Below are positions 1 through 10,192 of a stretch of 64,000 nucleotides of DNA, piece after piece. Below the pieces are notes generated by a model that was not told the origin of the DNA, ran no database searches, and saw only the letters and a program-made list of their open reading frames with translations. Origin of the DNA: Phanerochaete sordida (taxonomy: Eukaryota > Basidiomycota > Agaricomycetes > Polyporales > Phanerochaetaceae); contig BPQB01000013.1 of the NCBI GenBank assembly GCA_019973155.2, forward strand, positions 186,001-250,000. The letters are read 5' to 3'. Every line of letters begins with the position of its first letter. Within the stretch, counting starts at the first letter, position 1. The position numbers and the translations under genes were made by a program.

Positions 1-1455
1 GCCATTGGACATTACACCGCAGCCATTCTCGCAGACCCCAGGAATCCGACTTACCCCCTGAACCGCGCCGCCGCATATCTCAAACTAGGCAAGTATGTAC
101 GCGAGGTTGTGGTACGCGGTCCATGAGACTCAACCAGGGTGTAACGCAGAAATGAGGACGCAGAACGCGACTGCGATGCGACCATCAAGCTTGACCAGAA
201 GAACGTGAAAGCATGGTTCAGGAGAGGGCAGGCGCGAGCTGCGGTTGACAAGCTGGAGGGTGCGAAAGATGGTGCGTGGCAAACCTCTTCGAGGCATCGC
301 AGTGGCTCAGTCGCGCGCGCAGACTTCAAGCGGACCCTGCAACTCGACCCTGCAAATGCGGCTGCAAAGCAGGAGCTCGCAAAGGTCGAGGCTTTACTTC
401 AATACCGTGCGGCGAATATTGGGAAGGTGAGTTTGCGCGTAGAGTGTCTCATATCGTGTCTCATGGCCTGCACAGAAGCGCACTCCCATCGACGTGACTG
501 CCCCTTCAAGCTCGAAGCTCCCAGCACCGCCGACTGCTGCAGCGAGCCCTTCGAGCACTGGCCCAGCTCCGAGACGTCGCCGAGTCCCTATCAAAATAGT
601 CGACACGTCCGCCTCTGGGCCGAGCTCTCCGCCACCCGCTCCGGCGCAGGCCAAAGCCATTCCGCAGCTGGAACCGCCCTCGAATACCGCTTCGGCGTCG
701 ACGGCAGATGACTTCATGAAACCAGTGTCGACGCGGACGCTCAGTCCATCTACATCGTCCCTCCCCTCTCCATCTCCAGCACCTGCGCCGAAAGCAACAT
801 CCTTCAAAGAACTCAAACAAACCCGCGAAGCGAACAAGTCCACCCCAGCCTCAGCTCCGCCTGCCACCTCAGCGCCACCTCGAGACACGCCCACGCCTGC
901 TCCCACTCCGCCCCGCGCGACCGCAGGCGGCGGCATATTCCGGGCCAACGGCCAGCACACCGTATTCGACGCGAGCACGCGGGGCGCAAGCGCGCCGCGG
1001 AGCCAGGCCCAGCCCGCGCCGACGGCGGACGGCCAGGGCCCGATGACGCTCTTCGCGTTCAACCGTGCATGGGCCGCACTCGACTCGCCCGAGCGTAGAT
1101 GGGGCTTCCTTGTCGTGCGTGCATTGTTGAAACTTGTGAGCGTGATCTGATGTCTCGCGTGCAGGACAACGTCCCGCCCGCGTCGCTGCCCGCGATGTTC
1201 AAGACCTCCTTGGAGGCGCCGCACCTCGTCGCGATGCTCGAGACCTTCCGCTTCGTCCTCGCAGACGGTGATGACGCGGGAAAGGACAGGGTCAAGGCGT
1301 ACCTCTTAAACTTTGCGCGCGTGCCGCGCTTCAGCACGATCGTGATGTTCATGAACAGGGACGAGAAGGCGCTCGTGAAGGAGGTGTGGGACGGCGTGGG
1401 CCGCGCGGACGACCAGATTGAGGTCGGGGTGCGCAAGGTGTGGAGTGTGTTGTAG
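1..1455 (+). CDS. RPAP3-like TPR protein (3' part, R2TP co-chaperone subunit)
   Basis: The 5' end lies outside the window; 415 codons are visible. Exons: 1-92, 150-271, 323-426, 476-1114 and 1165-1455, all with GT-AG introns. The visible start is a TPR segment (AIGHYTAAILADPRNPTYPL, then a second helix pair ending in KVEALLQ). A long Ser/Pro/Ala-rich linker follows, then a C-terminal module (FNRAWAALDSPERRW to the stop) that fits the RPAP3 C-terminal domain. In the known family, the TPRs bind Hsp90/Hsp70 tails and the C-terminal domain binds the RUVBL1/2 ATPases in R2TP, which assembles RNA polymerase II, snoRNPs and PIKKs. Assignment rests on domain order and motif resemblance only. The next gene downstream is on the same strand and unrelated. 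Other TPR co-chaperones (SPAG1-like) share this architecture, so the exact orthology is open. Confidence 0.8.
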
Positions 1456-1759
1456 CGAAGCTGTGTTGTTGCGTATTCTACTTTTCGTGTGTGTACGTAT
1501 CTGAACAACAGGATCTGCGTCCGTCGCTCCCTTGAGTCGATGATTGTTCATGAGAGTCCCAGGACTGTAATCAGCGACACCTCACGACACCCGTCCGGCG
1601 TGGGGGTTGGCATGGTGAGACGCGCAACTCGGAGCTGGAAATTTTGCATTTACCACGCACTCTTCCTTGCCACTCTCACATGCTTTCTGCTCCAGGCGTT
1701 CTCCTCCCAGATAGATTCGACTGTCGACAGTCGCTGCAACGCTCCCGTCTCCAGCCGCC

Positions 1760-3388
1760 ATGCAATCTCAAGTAAGTCCGGCCCAAGCGTTGTGTTGCAG
1801 CTGCTGCGAGATTGACTATGGGATGTACACAGGCAGTGCAAACTTCGAGAGCAGCTGACATCCCAGAAGAACTCTTCGAGCACATCCTCTGGTATGCCTG
1901 CTCAATCGGCGGGGGTCGCTCGAAGACAGGCCTCAAGAAGTCCGTCGCGGCTTCCGTCGCCCTGGTGTGCAGATACTGGGCCCGGCTCGCACGCGCCGAG
2001 CTCTTCTGCCAGATCACCCTGCGCAACCTCGCCGACGTCACGCGCTTCAGCGCTATCCTCGCCGCGGCGCCCCCCGCGCATCTCGAGCCCGTCGCGGGGC
2101 TCTTGCTCACCCTCGTCGCGGCCCCCGACCAGCGCGACGTGCCGTGGCTGCACCGCGTCTTCCTACATGTGTACCCGCAACTGCCGCGCGTGCCGTCGTT
2201 CCGCATCGAGGCCCTCCCGAGCGATGGGCGCCCCTGGCGCAGCCTCCACCCCGCGCTTCCGCGTGCGCTCCCCGGGTCGACGATGCCTCTGGACCGGCTG
2301 GTGCTGGCCGACGTGCGGTTCACCAACGGACGCATGCTAGCGCGGCTGCTCGCGTCGCTGCCCCTGCTGCCGTACGCCAGCCTCCATCGCGCGACGTTCG
2401 ACGTGGCGCCGGTGCGCGAAGACTTCTACAAGCCCCCGTTTGGGCTGCAGTTGTGCTGGTTCACTACGGACAGCCACGCGGCCTGCCTCGCGCTCGTGCC
2501 CTCGCTGCTCGCACATTTAACCGAGCGTGGGCCGGCGCCCAAGCTGCGCGGAGGGCGTGCAGCGAAATACGTTCTGGACGCAGGGGACCTCGAAATCTTG
2601 GATGAACTGCTCAGCCTCTTCAGCGGGGCGTCTGCGTTCGCAATTCACCACGGACTCGGCCAGAAACTTACGAAGGAGCAGGATATGCAATGTATGCCGT
2701 CTTCCACTTCTCGCAAGGCTTGTGGAGGCTAATTGCACGAGCTCCAGTCCTCGAATTTAGTTGCTTCGATGACATACCCTCGGGCCAACGTGCGCGCCGC
2801 GCGGCTCCGCCTCTCAGATTTTATCTCGAGCCCGAACGTCGACTCTTGCAGTCGACGGCTTTGGAAGAGGCCGCGGGACAGATCATTGTCCGGATTCATA
2901 CAATTTCTATCGACCTCCGCGCGGATAAGATATCTCCCGGAGCTGAGGGCGTCTGTACCGAATCGCTGTGGACGCGGTTCGCCACAGCCGCACTCAAATT
3001 GTGCTACCTACAACACGTCAAAATCACACAGCTCTGTGACCACGACGCGGCAACTTGGGAGCTGCTGCAGCGATCGAATTTCTTGGGCGCGAACGACACG
3101 ACGTTCAAGCCATTGCTGGACGCGCGACGTCTGGAGTGTCGCTATGTAGACGCCAAATCCTTGAGGACGGTACACCTGCAGACGAAGACCCTCAAGCACC
3201 CCAAGCTACAAGCGCGTGCCAAGGAAAAAACAGCCAGCTTCTTCATGAGGGCAGGCAGGATGTGGGTCCCTTCGCCATTCATTAGTCAGACAATGTTCTC
3301 GTCTGATGACAAACCATCCGTCCAGGCTATACAGAACGGGTGTGATTCGAACATGCAGGCACTCGTCATAAACGGACATAGCATGTAA
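1760..3388 (+). CDS. F-box-like domain protein
   Basis: Exons 1760-1771, 1833-2691 and 2748-3388 give 503 aa. The start is the ATG in a good context (GCCGCCATGC), followed after four codons by a 61-bp intron. The second intron is supported by a CTAAT branch point and an in-frame join at FLEFSCFDD. The N-terminus carries a typical basidiomycete F-box-like start (DIPEELFEHILWYA, then VALVCRYWARLARAELFCQI). The rest is leucine-rich without a motif I can name. In the family, F-box proteins recruit substrates to SCF ubiquitin ligases; Agaricomycetes carry large, divergent sets of them. Substrate is unknown. The gene lies 139 bp before the 3' end of the converging epoxide hydrolase gene. Confidence 0.75.
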
Positions 3389-3526
3389 TTGGAACAATCG
3401 GCTCATCGTACGAGAGGAAACTCGCCGACCCTCTGAAGATCCTCGGGTCGCGTCCCACCAACTATCTAATAAACTGGTGACGAGTCTGGTACGGGATCAC
3501 ATGCTCATTGTTCTCCTAGAGCGCGC

Positions 3527-4778
3527 TCAGAGGATAGGTAGGACGGATTTCTCGAGCCACCCCTCAAGGTCGCTCGCGATCTCCGCTGCCTCGGAAATGA
3601 TGAGCCAGTGGGCCGCGTCGTACTCCTTGATCGTGATGCTGTGGTTCTTGAAGCCCTCGTTCGCGAAGGTCTGGTAGCCGATCTCGGGGAGGCAGATCGC
3701 GTCCTGCTGCGCAATCCCGAAGTAGATCGGCGCGCGGGCAGGCGGGAACTTGCGGTCGTCTGGAATCGTCTCTGAAACGTGGTGATGGGTGATCAGCTGG
3801 TGTGCACGCCAAGTCAGGGTGAGTGCGAGGCGTACTTATGTCGTCTGCCTGGGACTCTCCGCTGACCATGACCGAGTACCAGTTCGTCGGGAAGCCGTTG
3901 CGCCTGAAGGTGTCGACGAAAGCGTCCTTGTCGGCTTCGGACCACCACGACGGCAGAGGGGCGAGGTAATTCTCGTTGAGACTCTTCCTGAAGGTGCCCG
4001 TCGGTGCAAAGTGCGTCTTCCAGATGGCGGGGTCGTTCGGGTAGAGGATGCTGACGACCGAGTTCATCTGCAACATGCTTGTCAGCATCGCGTACGATCT
4101 ACTTCTCAGCGATCGCTTACGTGCGCCTGCATCACCGCATTCGCGTCCGGCGAGTTGAAGAAAAGCCAGTAGCCGTAGAGCTCGTACCCGTACTGCGCGC
4201 GCTGCTGCGCGAGCTCAGCAGGGAAGTTGGGCGGCGGGACGACGAGCTCGAAGGGGACGGCGAAGAACGCGTACGCGCTGACGCGCTCAGGGTAGTGGTT
4301 CGCGACACCGGAGATGACCTTCGAGCCCCTGCACGCGACGGTGAGTTAGCGCCACAATCACCGCGAACGTGCGCTCCTCCGACGGGGCTTACCAATCGTG
4401 GCCGACCGCGACGACGGTGTCGAGCTTCTCGGCATCGAGGATGTCGACGATGTCCCGCGAGATGAGGCTGGGCACGAACGCGGCGGAGGCCGCTGGCTTC
4501 GCAGTGCCCCCGTAGCCGAGCATGTCGGGGATGAGCACGCCGTAGCCCTTGGCCTGCAGCGTCGACGTAATCGTGTGCCAGTCGCGTGGGCTGGACGGGT
4601 AGCCGTGGCAGAAGAGCAGCGTCGGCTTCGACGCCTTCGCCGGGGTATAGAGGTAATGGTAGTTCAAACCACGAGAGACGATGACATTCTTCGAGAGCGA
4701 GGCGTCCACTGCGACTGCGACGGCAGTCGACAGCAGCGCGAAGGACAAGAGGATTATCTGCAAGAAGATTGACCGCAT
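3527..4778 (-). CDS. Secreted epoxide-hydrolase-like alpha/beta hydrolase (copy A)
   Basis: Exons on the minus strand: 4778-4393, 4328-4121, 4067-3836 and 3771-3527; 356 aa. The start is chosen at the methionine just before a hydrophobic signal peptide (MRSIFLQIILLSFALL). The alpha/beta-hydrolase oxyanion motif HGYP and the nucleophile motif GHDWG (Asp128, split by intron 1) are present; the C-terminal catalytic His is in the AAHWLI segment. This set is typical of soluble epoxide hydrolases, which open epoxides to diols through an Asp ester; haloalkane dehalogenases share the fold, so the substrate is unproven. It is the paralogue of the gene at 6266-7525, with all four exon boundaries and phases conserved. 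The signal peptide suggests export or vesicular location. Confidence 0.88.
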
Positions 4779-5875
4779 GAGGAGGAAGATGCGAAGGAAG
4801 AGACACCCTGAAGCTTTGTTCAGGCTGATGTCGAGTGAACGGCACTCCGTGCTTTTATTTCGCGGTCTGCGATGCTTGGTAAGGGCCATCGTCAATGCCT
4901 GGCTCATTTCGCGTCGACGTGTCGCTCGATGGCTGACAAACTTTTGACGACGCGTTACTCAGCATGCGATGGGCTGGGCATGGATGTATAGCAGACGCTG
5001 CGCTGAATGCGGGCGTTGGTGCAGCGAGTGGAGGCAGAGCATCACCGCCCATCAGTGTCTGGGCACATCGAAGCTTCCCTTGATCACGCAGACCACGAGA
5101 ACCATTGAAGAGTAAGCTAAGACCTTGGATATGCCCTCGGTGGCGACTCATCTGCCTTGACTTCCGGCGCCAGAGTTAAGCACCATCGGTCATATGTGCC
5201 CTCTCAGGGAGCAGCAGCCAGTAAGATTTTCCGACACCCTTATGAGTCCACAGAGACACAATGGCCCACGCAGGATCTCGTCAAGTGATTTCATGCTTCG
5301 AGGGATTCCTGCGTTAGCACAGAGCGACTTCCGCTCACTTATCTGTCGGTGGATGGTTGTCTTGCGCTTCTGACGAAGAAAAAAAAGGTTAATTGGTGGG
5401 CGTATGAGGCTACCCTCAAACATATTTACCTCCAACATTTGGCGAAGCTATTCGCGCCAGGCGGCTGATCGCCACAAAGACCTAGTGCTCGATGATCTAG
5501 CACACCTTCCATACGCGGTGCGTCGATCATACTAAGCGCCTGAATATTCTTCTGGTGGCGAGGTCTCTGGCTTTGATTCCAGTACTCTTTTCCTATCTTC
5601 ACCTTCACCTTCTACTCTACTTTTTCCTCACACTGCTTCCCCGGCCCGCTGCGTAACTCTCCCTGCGTCGAGCCGGACGCCGCCGCCGCCACCTGCTACA
5701 CACACCATCCGACCTAGAAAATTAGTGATCTCGCGCCGAGCTCCAGGTTGCTATCCCCCGTAAACCGCGAATATCATATCCGAAGACGCGGTCACCCTGG
5801 CGTCCAACCCTCTCTGCAGCACGCACCCACTGTAGTCTCTCCTTTCCCCCGCACATCTCCGCAGCGTCCAACAAT
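4779..5875. other. Intergenic region between hydrolase A and the copper transporter pseudogene
   Basis: No gene is seen. The stretch is a diverged copy of 7526-8863. Well-conserved blocks are 4801-5040, about 5440-5560 and 5570-5870. Relative to the other copy it lacks roughly 160 bp that occupy about 8370-8530, and the TATATATA element of the intact transporter promoter reads as CACACAC-like sequence here (near 5700). Confidence 0.7.
4852..4858 (-). promoter_or_regulatory. TATA-like box of epoxide hydrolase copy A
   Basis: ATAAAAG on the minus strand, about 75 bp upstream of the ATG. The same element is preserved at the same place before copy B (7609-7615), which supports a function as core promoter. 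Confidence 0.5.
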
Positions 5876-6222
5876 ATGCTAATGGACGGCTGAACAGCCC
5901 ATCTTCAGATAGCGGTCTTCAGCGAGTACGTCTCAGGAAGCACTGGTTTGCTTTCCTCGGGACGCGCCGCTCGCGCTTTGGCCGCGCAATCTGAAAGTCC
6001 GCTCTTCCTGAACAGCTTGTGCTTGCAGACATTCTATGCGACTTGTCGACCACGATATGAATTAAATTGCTCCGGAACAGATTAACCTTGTAGATATGGC
6101 CTTCACCCTCGGGTGCGTCTCTTTTACATCACCGATGAAGGATATGCAGCTCATAGACGTCTTCTACTAGGCTGATCCTTGTCACTATATGTCCATCAAG
6201 TGGATTGCAGGCTGTCTTGTAA
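5876..6222 (+). pseudogene. Truncated, decayed Ctr copper transporter copy
   Basis: This aligns with the intact transporter at 8864. The copy starts ATG-CTA-ATG-GAC-GGC and then reads TGA where the intact gene has TGG (5891-5893). Most of exon 1, intron 1 and the start of exon 2 are deleted near 5925-5938. The rest of exon 2 has a second TGG to TGA change. Exon 3 (about 6080-6112) and exon 4 are still recognisable, but the exon 4 donor GTACGT has become ATATGT. Exons 5 and 6 are absent because the duplication breakpoint falls in intron 4. It was therefore probably born truncated, and cannot encode a functional transporter. Confidence 0.85.
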
Positions 6223-6265
6223 ACTGGTGATGAGTCTAGTACAAAATTACAAGCTCATTATTCTC

Positions 6266-7525
6266 CTAGAGCGGGAGGATGGGCAGGACAGAATTCTCGA
6301 GCCACCCCTCAAGATCGCTCGCGATCTCCGCCGCCTCGGAACGGATAAGCCAGTGGTCCCCGGGGTACTCCTTGATCGTGATGTTGTGACCCTTGAAGCC
6401 ATCGTTCGCGAAGGCCTGGTAGCCGATCTCGGGGAGGCAGATCGCATCCTGCTGCCCCACTCCGAAATAGATCGGCGCGCGAGCAGGCGGGAATTTCTGC
6501 GCGTCCGGAATCGTTTCTGCAACGCAGAGACGGCCAATCAGCTGGCGTGCATGGTAAGTCAGGAGAGGTGAGAGGCCTACTTTCGTCGTCTGCCTGAGAC
6601 AATCCGGTGGCCATGATCGTGTACCAGCTTGTCGGGAAGCCACCGCGCCTGTAGAAGTCGACGACGTACTCCTTGTCGCCTTCGGACATCCACGACGGCA
6701 GAGGAGCGAGATAATTCTCTTCGAGGCTCTTCCTGAAGACACCCGTCGGCGCGAAGTGCGTCTTCCAGATGGCGGGGTCGTTCGGGAAGAGAATGCTGAC
6801 GAACGAGTCCATCTGCAACATGCTCGTCAGCATCGCGTATGCTACAGATAAACTTCTTCGCAGTCGCTCACATGCGCCAGCATCACCGCATTCGCGTCCG
6901 GCGCCTCCATGAAGAGCCAGTAGCCGTAGAGCTCGTACCCATACTGCGCGCGCTGCTGCGCAAGCTCGGCGGTGAAGTTGGTCGGAGGGACAACGACTTC
7001 GAAAGGGACGGCGAAGAACGCGTACGCGCTGACGCGGTCGGGGAAGTGGTTCGCGACGCCGGAGATGACCTTTGAACCCCTACACGCGACGGCGAGTTAG
7101 CTCCGCAATCACCGCGTCTACGCGCTCCGCGGGGCTCACCAGTCGTGGCCGACCGCGACGACCGTGTCAAGTTTCTCGGCGTCGAGAATGTCGACGATAT
7201 CCCGCGATATGAGGCTGTTCACGAACGCGGCAGGGTCGGTCGGCTTCGCTGTGCCCCCGTTGCCGAGCATGTCCGGGATGAGCACGCCGTAGCCCTTCGC
7301 CTGCAGCGTCGACGCGATCGGGTGCCAGTCGCGCGCGTTGGACGGGAAGCCGTGGCAGAAGAGCAGCGTTGGCTTCGACGGCTGAGCCGGGGTGTAGAGG
7401 TAATGGTAATTCAACCCGCGAGAGACGATGACATTCTTGGAGAGCGAGCCTGAGGTGTCCACTGCGATGGCAGCCGAAAGCAGCGCAAAGGAGAGGAGAA
7501 ATATCTGCAAGAGGATAGACTTCAT
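6266..7525 (-). CDS. Secreted epoxide-hydrolase-like alpha/beta hydrolase (copy B)
   Basis: Exons on the minus strand: 7525-7140, 7079-6872, 6812-6581 and 6516-6266; 358 aa. The N-terminus is a signal peptide (MKSILLQIFLLSFALLSAA). HGFP (oxyanion) and GHDWG (nucleophile Asp128) match copy A, and the C-terminal His lies in GDHWLI. The first three exons have exactly the same lengths as copy A; the proteins differ by scattered substitutions with no frame damage, so both copies look functional. In the family such enzymes hydrate epoxides of lipids, terpenes or aromatic degradation products; the substrate is not predictable here. The gene is transcribed away from the copper transporter, with 1.34 kb between the two start codons. 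Confidence 0.88.
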
Positions 7526-8863
7526 GACGAGGGCGACGCGAAGAGAGTGAGCTCGACAGACACCCTGAAGCTTTGCTCAGGCTGATGCAGAGCGAACTAT
7601 GCCCCGTGCTTTTATTACACGGGCTACGATGCTTCGTAACGGCCATCGTCATTGCCAGGTTCCATGTGGTATATCCGTGGCGTTCGCTGGCTGACAAAGT
7701 CATGACTATGCTGTTATTCAGCATGCGATGGGCTGGACATGGATGTGCAGCTGACGCTGCATTCAATGCAGGTATCGGTGCGGCGAGGGGGGACGGGGCA
7801 TCGTTCCATCCGATGGTGTCCAGGCGCATTGGGGGCTTCGCTTGATCACCCAGATCACAGAAATTACTGAACAGAGAGCGAGAGCCTTCGGTAGTTCTCG
7901 GTGGCGACTCATCGTCCGTGACAAGTAGCGGCGTCGACATTAAGCGCTGTCGAACGGATTCGCCCTCCCAGTGGGCAGATGAGCTTTGCAGGCACCAGTA
8001 GTTCGTAGACCATCTCCCAGAACCAATAGCACCAACATCCGTCAAAGTTCGTTAGCGCACACATACAGCATAGAGCCGCTCATCTTGTGTAGTCTCGTCG
8101 ATTTTGAGAGTTGTCTGACGGAGTAGCCGATGCTCACGGCAAAACAAATTCTCGTGGTGAGTATTTCCTCGTGCTTTTGCCGCAAATTAGTACATTGTTA
8201 AACTAGGACATGGGTCTCTGTCAATTATATTTACCTTGAGATTTGACGAAGCTATCTGCGGCAAGCTACTCGCCACAGTGACATGGCTCGTCGAACCAGC
8301 ACACCTTCCATACGCGGTGCGCTGGCCGTAATGCATAAGCGCCCGGGTGCACTTCTGGTGGCGAGCTTTATCTGAGGATGTTTGTACCCTGCTACTGGAC
8401 AAGTCGAAGAAGTGCTCGTATATCACATCCAAATATATGCCATTTCAGGCCATGTTGGCCATCTGTAGCTCATGTACCGCGGTGACGAGCGGAATCAGGT
8501 TTGAGGCGAACATCAAGGGTTAGGCGCGTCGAGGGTGGTCTCTGGGTTTGATCCCACTCTTTCTCTATCTTCATCCTCACCTTCTACTCTCGTTCCCCCT
8601 TACACTCATTCCCCCACCCGCTGCGTAGCTCTGTTTGCGTCGAGCCGAACGCCGCCGCCGCCTGCTATATATACCGCCCGGCCTAGCTACTTGGTGATTT
8701 CGCGCCGAGCTCCACTGTTCCAGGTTGCTACCCCCCGTAAACTGCGAATATCATATCCGAAGGCGCGGTCACCCTGGCGTCCAACGCTCCTTGCAGCGCA
8801 CACCCACTGTAGCCCCTCCTTGCCTCCGCACACTGCACAAGCATCAACTCAGCGTCCGACAAG
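7526..8863. promoter_or_regulatory. Divergent intergenic region of hydrolase B and copper transporter
   Basis: No gene is seen. The region must hold the promoters of both flanking genes. It carries ATAAAAG on the minus strand (7609-7615) for the hydrolase and TATATATA (8666-8673) for the transporter. An octamer TTTGCTCA at 7572-7579 equals the yeast Mac1 copper-response consensus TTTGC(T/G)CA, but it sits next to the hydrolase and may be chance. Conserved blocks shared with 4779-5875 suggest retained regulatory sequence. Confidence 0.55.
8666..8673 (+). promoter_or_regulatory. TATA box of the copper transporter gene
   Basis: TATATATA about 190 bp upstream of the transporter ATG. The same position in the pseudogene copy is changed to a CA-rich sequence. 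Confidence 0.5.
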
Positions 8864-9949
8864 ATGCAAATGGACGGCTGGACTGATCACCTTCACATAG
8901 CGCTCTTCGGCGAGCACGTCCTCTTCCCCTCCCTCAAACTCGACTCGGCCTGGCACTTTATTGTCGCTTCTATCTTCACTGCTTTCCTCTGTCTCTTGGA
9001 ACGGTGGGTCATACATGCAGGCGGCTTTCGCGTTAGGCTTACGCGCGATGCAGTGCCCTCACCTATGCCATCAGCAAGCACTGGTCCCCTTTCCCCTGGA
9101 CGCGCCGCTCGCGCTTCGGCCGAGCAATCTGGAAGTCCACCCTGTACTGGGTCGTCACCCTGGACAGATTGTGCGTGCAGACCTTCCATGCGACTTGCCG
9201 ACCATGAATAGAGCTGCTCCGGAACAGGTTGTACATGCTTGTAGCCATGACCTTCAGCCTCGGGTGCGTCTCCTGTACATCACCGATGAGGACTGTGAAG
9301 CTGATGAACGTCCTCTAGGCTGATCCTTGTCACTGTACGTCCAGAAAGTGGATAACAGCCTGGCCAGTGCTCTGACGTTCTGTGTAGGTCACCTCCCTAT
9401 CCATTGGCCAGTTCGTCATCGAATACCTGGACAATCACGAGCCCGAACGTGCTAGGAACGAGTACGAAGCTTCCGATTTGTGCTGGGAAACACTTGCTCA
9501 CGAAGGAATTCCGTAGTGTGGAGACCGTGAAGGAACCGCTACTCTCATCGTCACCTACATCGTATGAGCCCTCATTTGCTCTGCATCCCTACCCCACTTA
9601 CCGATCTTCCTCTTCCCGCTCCTACGGCTACTCCGATTTCTCTACCTCGTCCCTCTCGCTAGTCAACGAGACGACAACTCCGACCGCTACCTCGCCCATC
9701 GCGCCTAGCCCGGACCAGCACGGTCCATTCAGGCGTCCCCGCTCGAAGTCGAAGCCGACGAGCATCTTCATACACCCCACGCAGTCCAACATCGCGCGCG
9801 CGGACGCCGCGGCTATTCACATGGGGCTCGCGGGCGACACGGAGCTCGTCAAGGGGAACATGCACTCCCGCGAGGGCGACGCGGCATGGAAGGTCGGAAC
9901 AGGAAAAGATATCGCAAGGCAACTCATGAATCGGAGCAGTACTCACTGA
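8864..9949 (+). CDS. Ctr-family high-affinity copper transporter
   Basis: Six exons: 8864-9003, 9054-9170, 9228-9263, 9319-9334, 9388-9461 and 9517-9949; 271 aa. Exon 4 is only 16 nt. The N-terminus is short (MQMDGWTDHLHIALFGEHV) and poor in Met motifs. The first membrane segment is near residues 29-46. The second holds the Ctr hallmark MxxxM (Met89, Met93, in YMLVAMTFSLG), the third is LILVTVTSLSIGQFVIEYL. Ctr proteins form trimers that import Cu(I) at the plasma or vacuolar membrane. The C-terminus is a long Ser/Thr-rich tail of about 145 aa encoded by the last exon, whose 3' end is the least certain part. The gene is divergent from hydrolase B. Confidence 0.82.
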
Positions 9950-10192
9950 CCTGGCTGGACGAGGACAAAGGCAAAGGCACCCTGCCAGGCAGCCTGGTGC
10001 TGTCTCTGTATTCAACTATAACGACACCGCATATCCCGTTAGTAGAGGATAGAGTCGAAGCGTCGCAGGAAATTATTGGATGGGGAGCTTGCTCACCCGT
10101 AATATACTGTATCCCAAGTACGAGCATTCGTTGTTGAGAATGTAAATGGTAGCATTGGAAAGGCCGATGTATTCTCGCGAGCACCCGCACCT

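Larger units (their letters stand above)
3470..6222. repeat. Unit 1 of a tandem segmental duplication
   Basis: This block matches 6225-9355 in the same orientation. It includes the 3' flank of the epoxide hydrolase (shared block starting AAACTGGTGA), the hydrolase gene, its upstream region, several conserved blocks near 5490-5560, and a decayed copper transporter up to its fourth intron. The unit ends inside that intron and runs straight into the 3' flank of the next hydrolase, as expected for a tandem duplication junction. Sequence similarity was judged by eye; no percentage was computed. Confidence 0.85.
6225..9355. repeat. Unit 2 of the tandem segmental duplication
   Basis: This is the partner of 3470-6222 in direct orientation. 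It contains hydrolase copy B, the divergent intergenic region and the copper transporter up to intron 4; the transporter then continues with exons 5-6 in unique sequence. The unit is longer than unit 1 mainly because unit 1 has lost parts of the transporter and because unit 2 holds about 160 extra bp near 8370-8530. Confidence 0.85.

Noticed and set aside
2692..2717. 26-bp intron ending at CGCAAG in the F-box gene
   Set aside because: Too short and with a poor acceptor; the 56-bp alternative ending at 2747 has a branch point and keeps the frame.
9388..9513. Copper transporter ending at the TAG near 9514 without a sixth exon
   Set aside because: A 55-bp intron with GTACGA donor, CTCAC branch point and CCGTAG acceptor removes this stop and joins in frame to a long Ser/Thr-rich exon; kept with some uncertainty.
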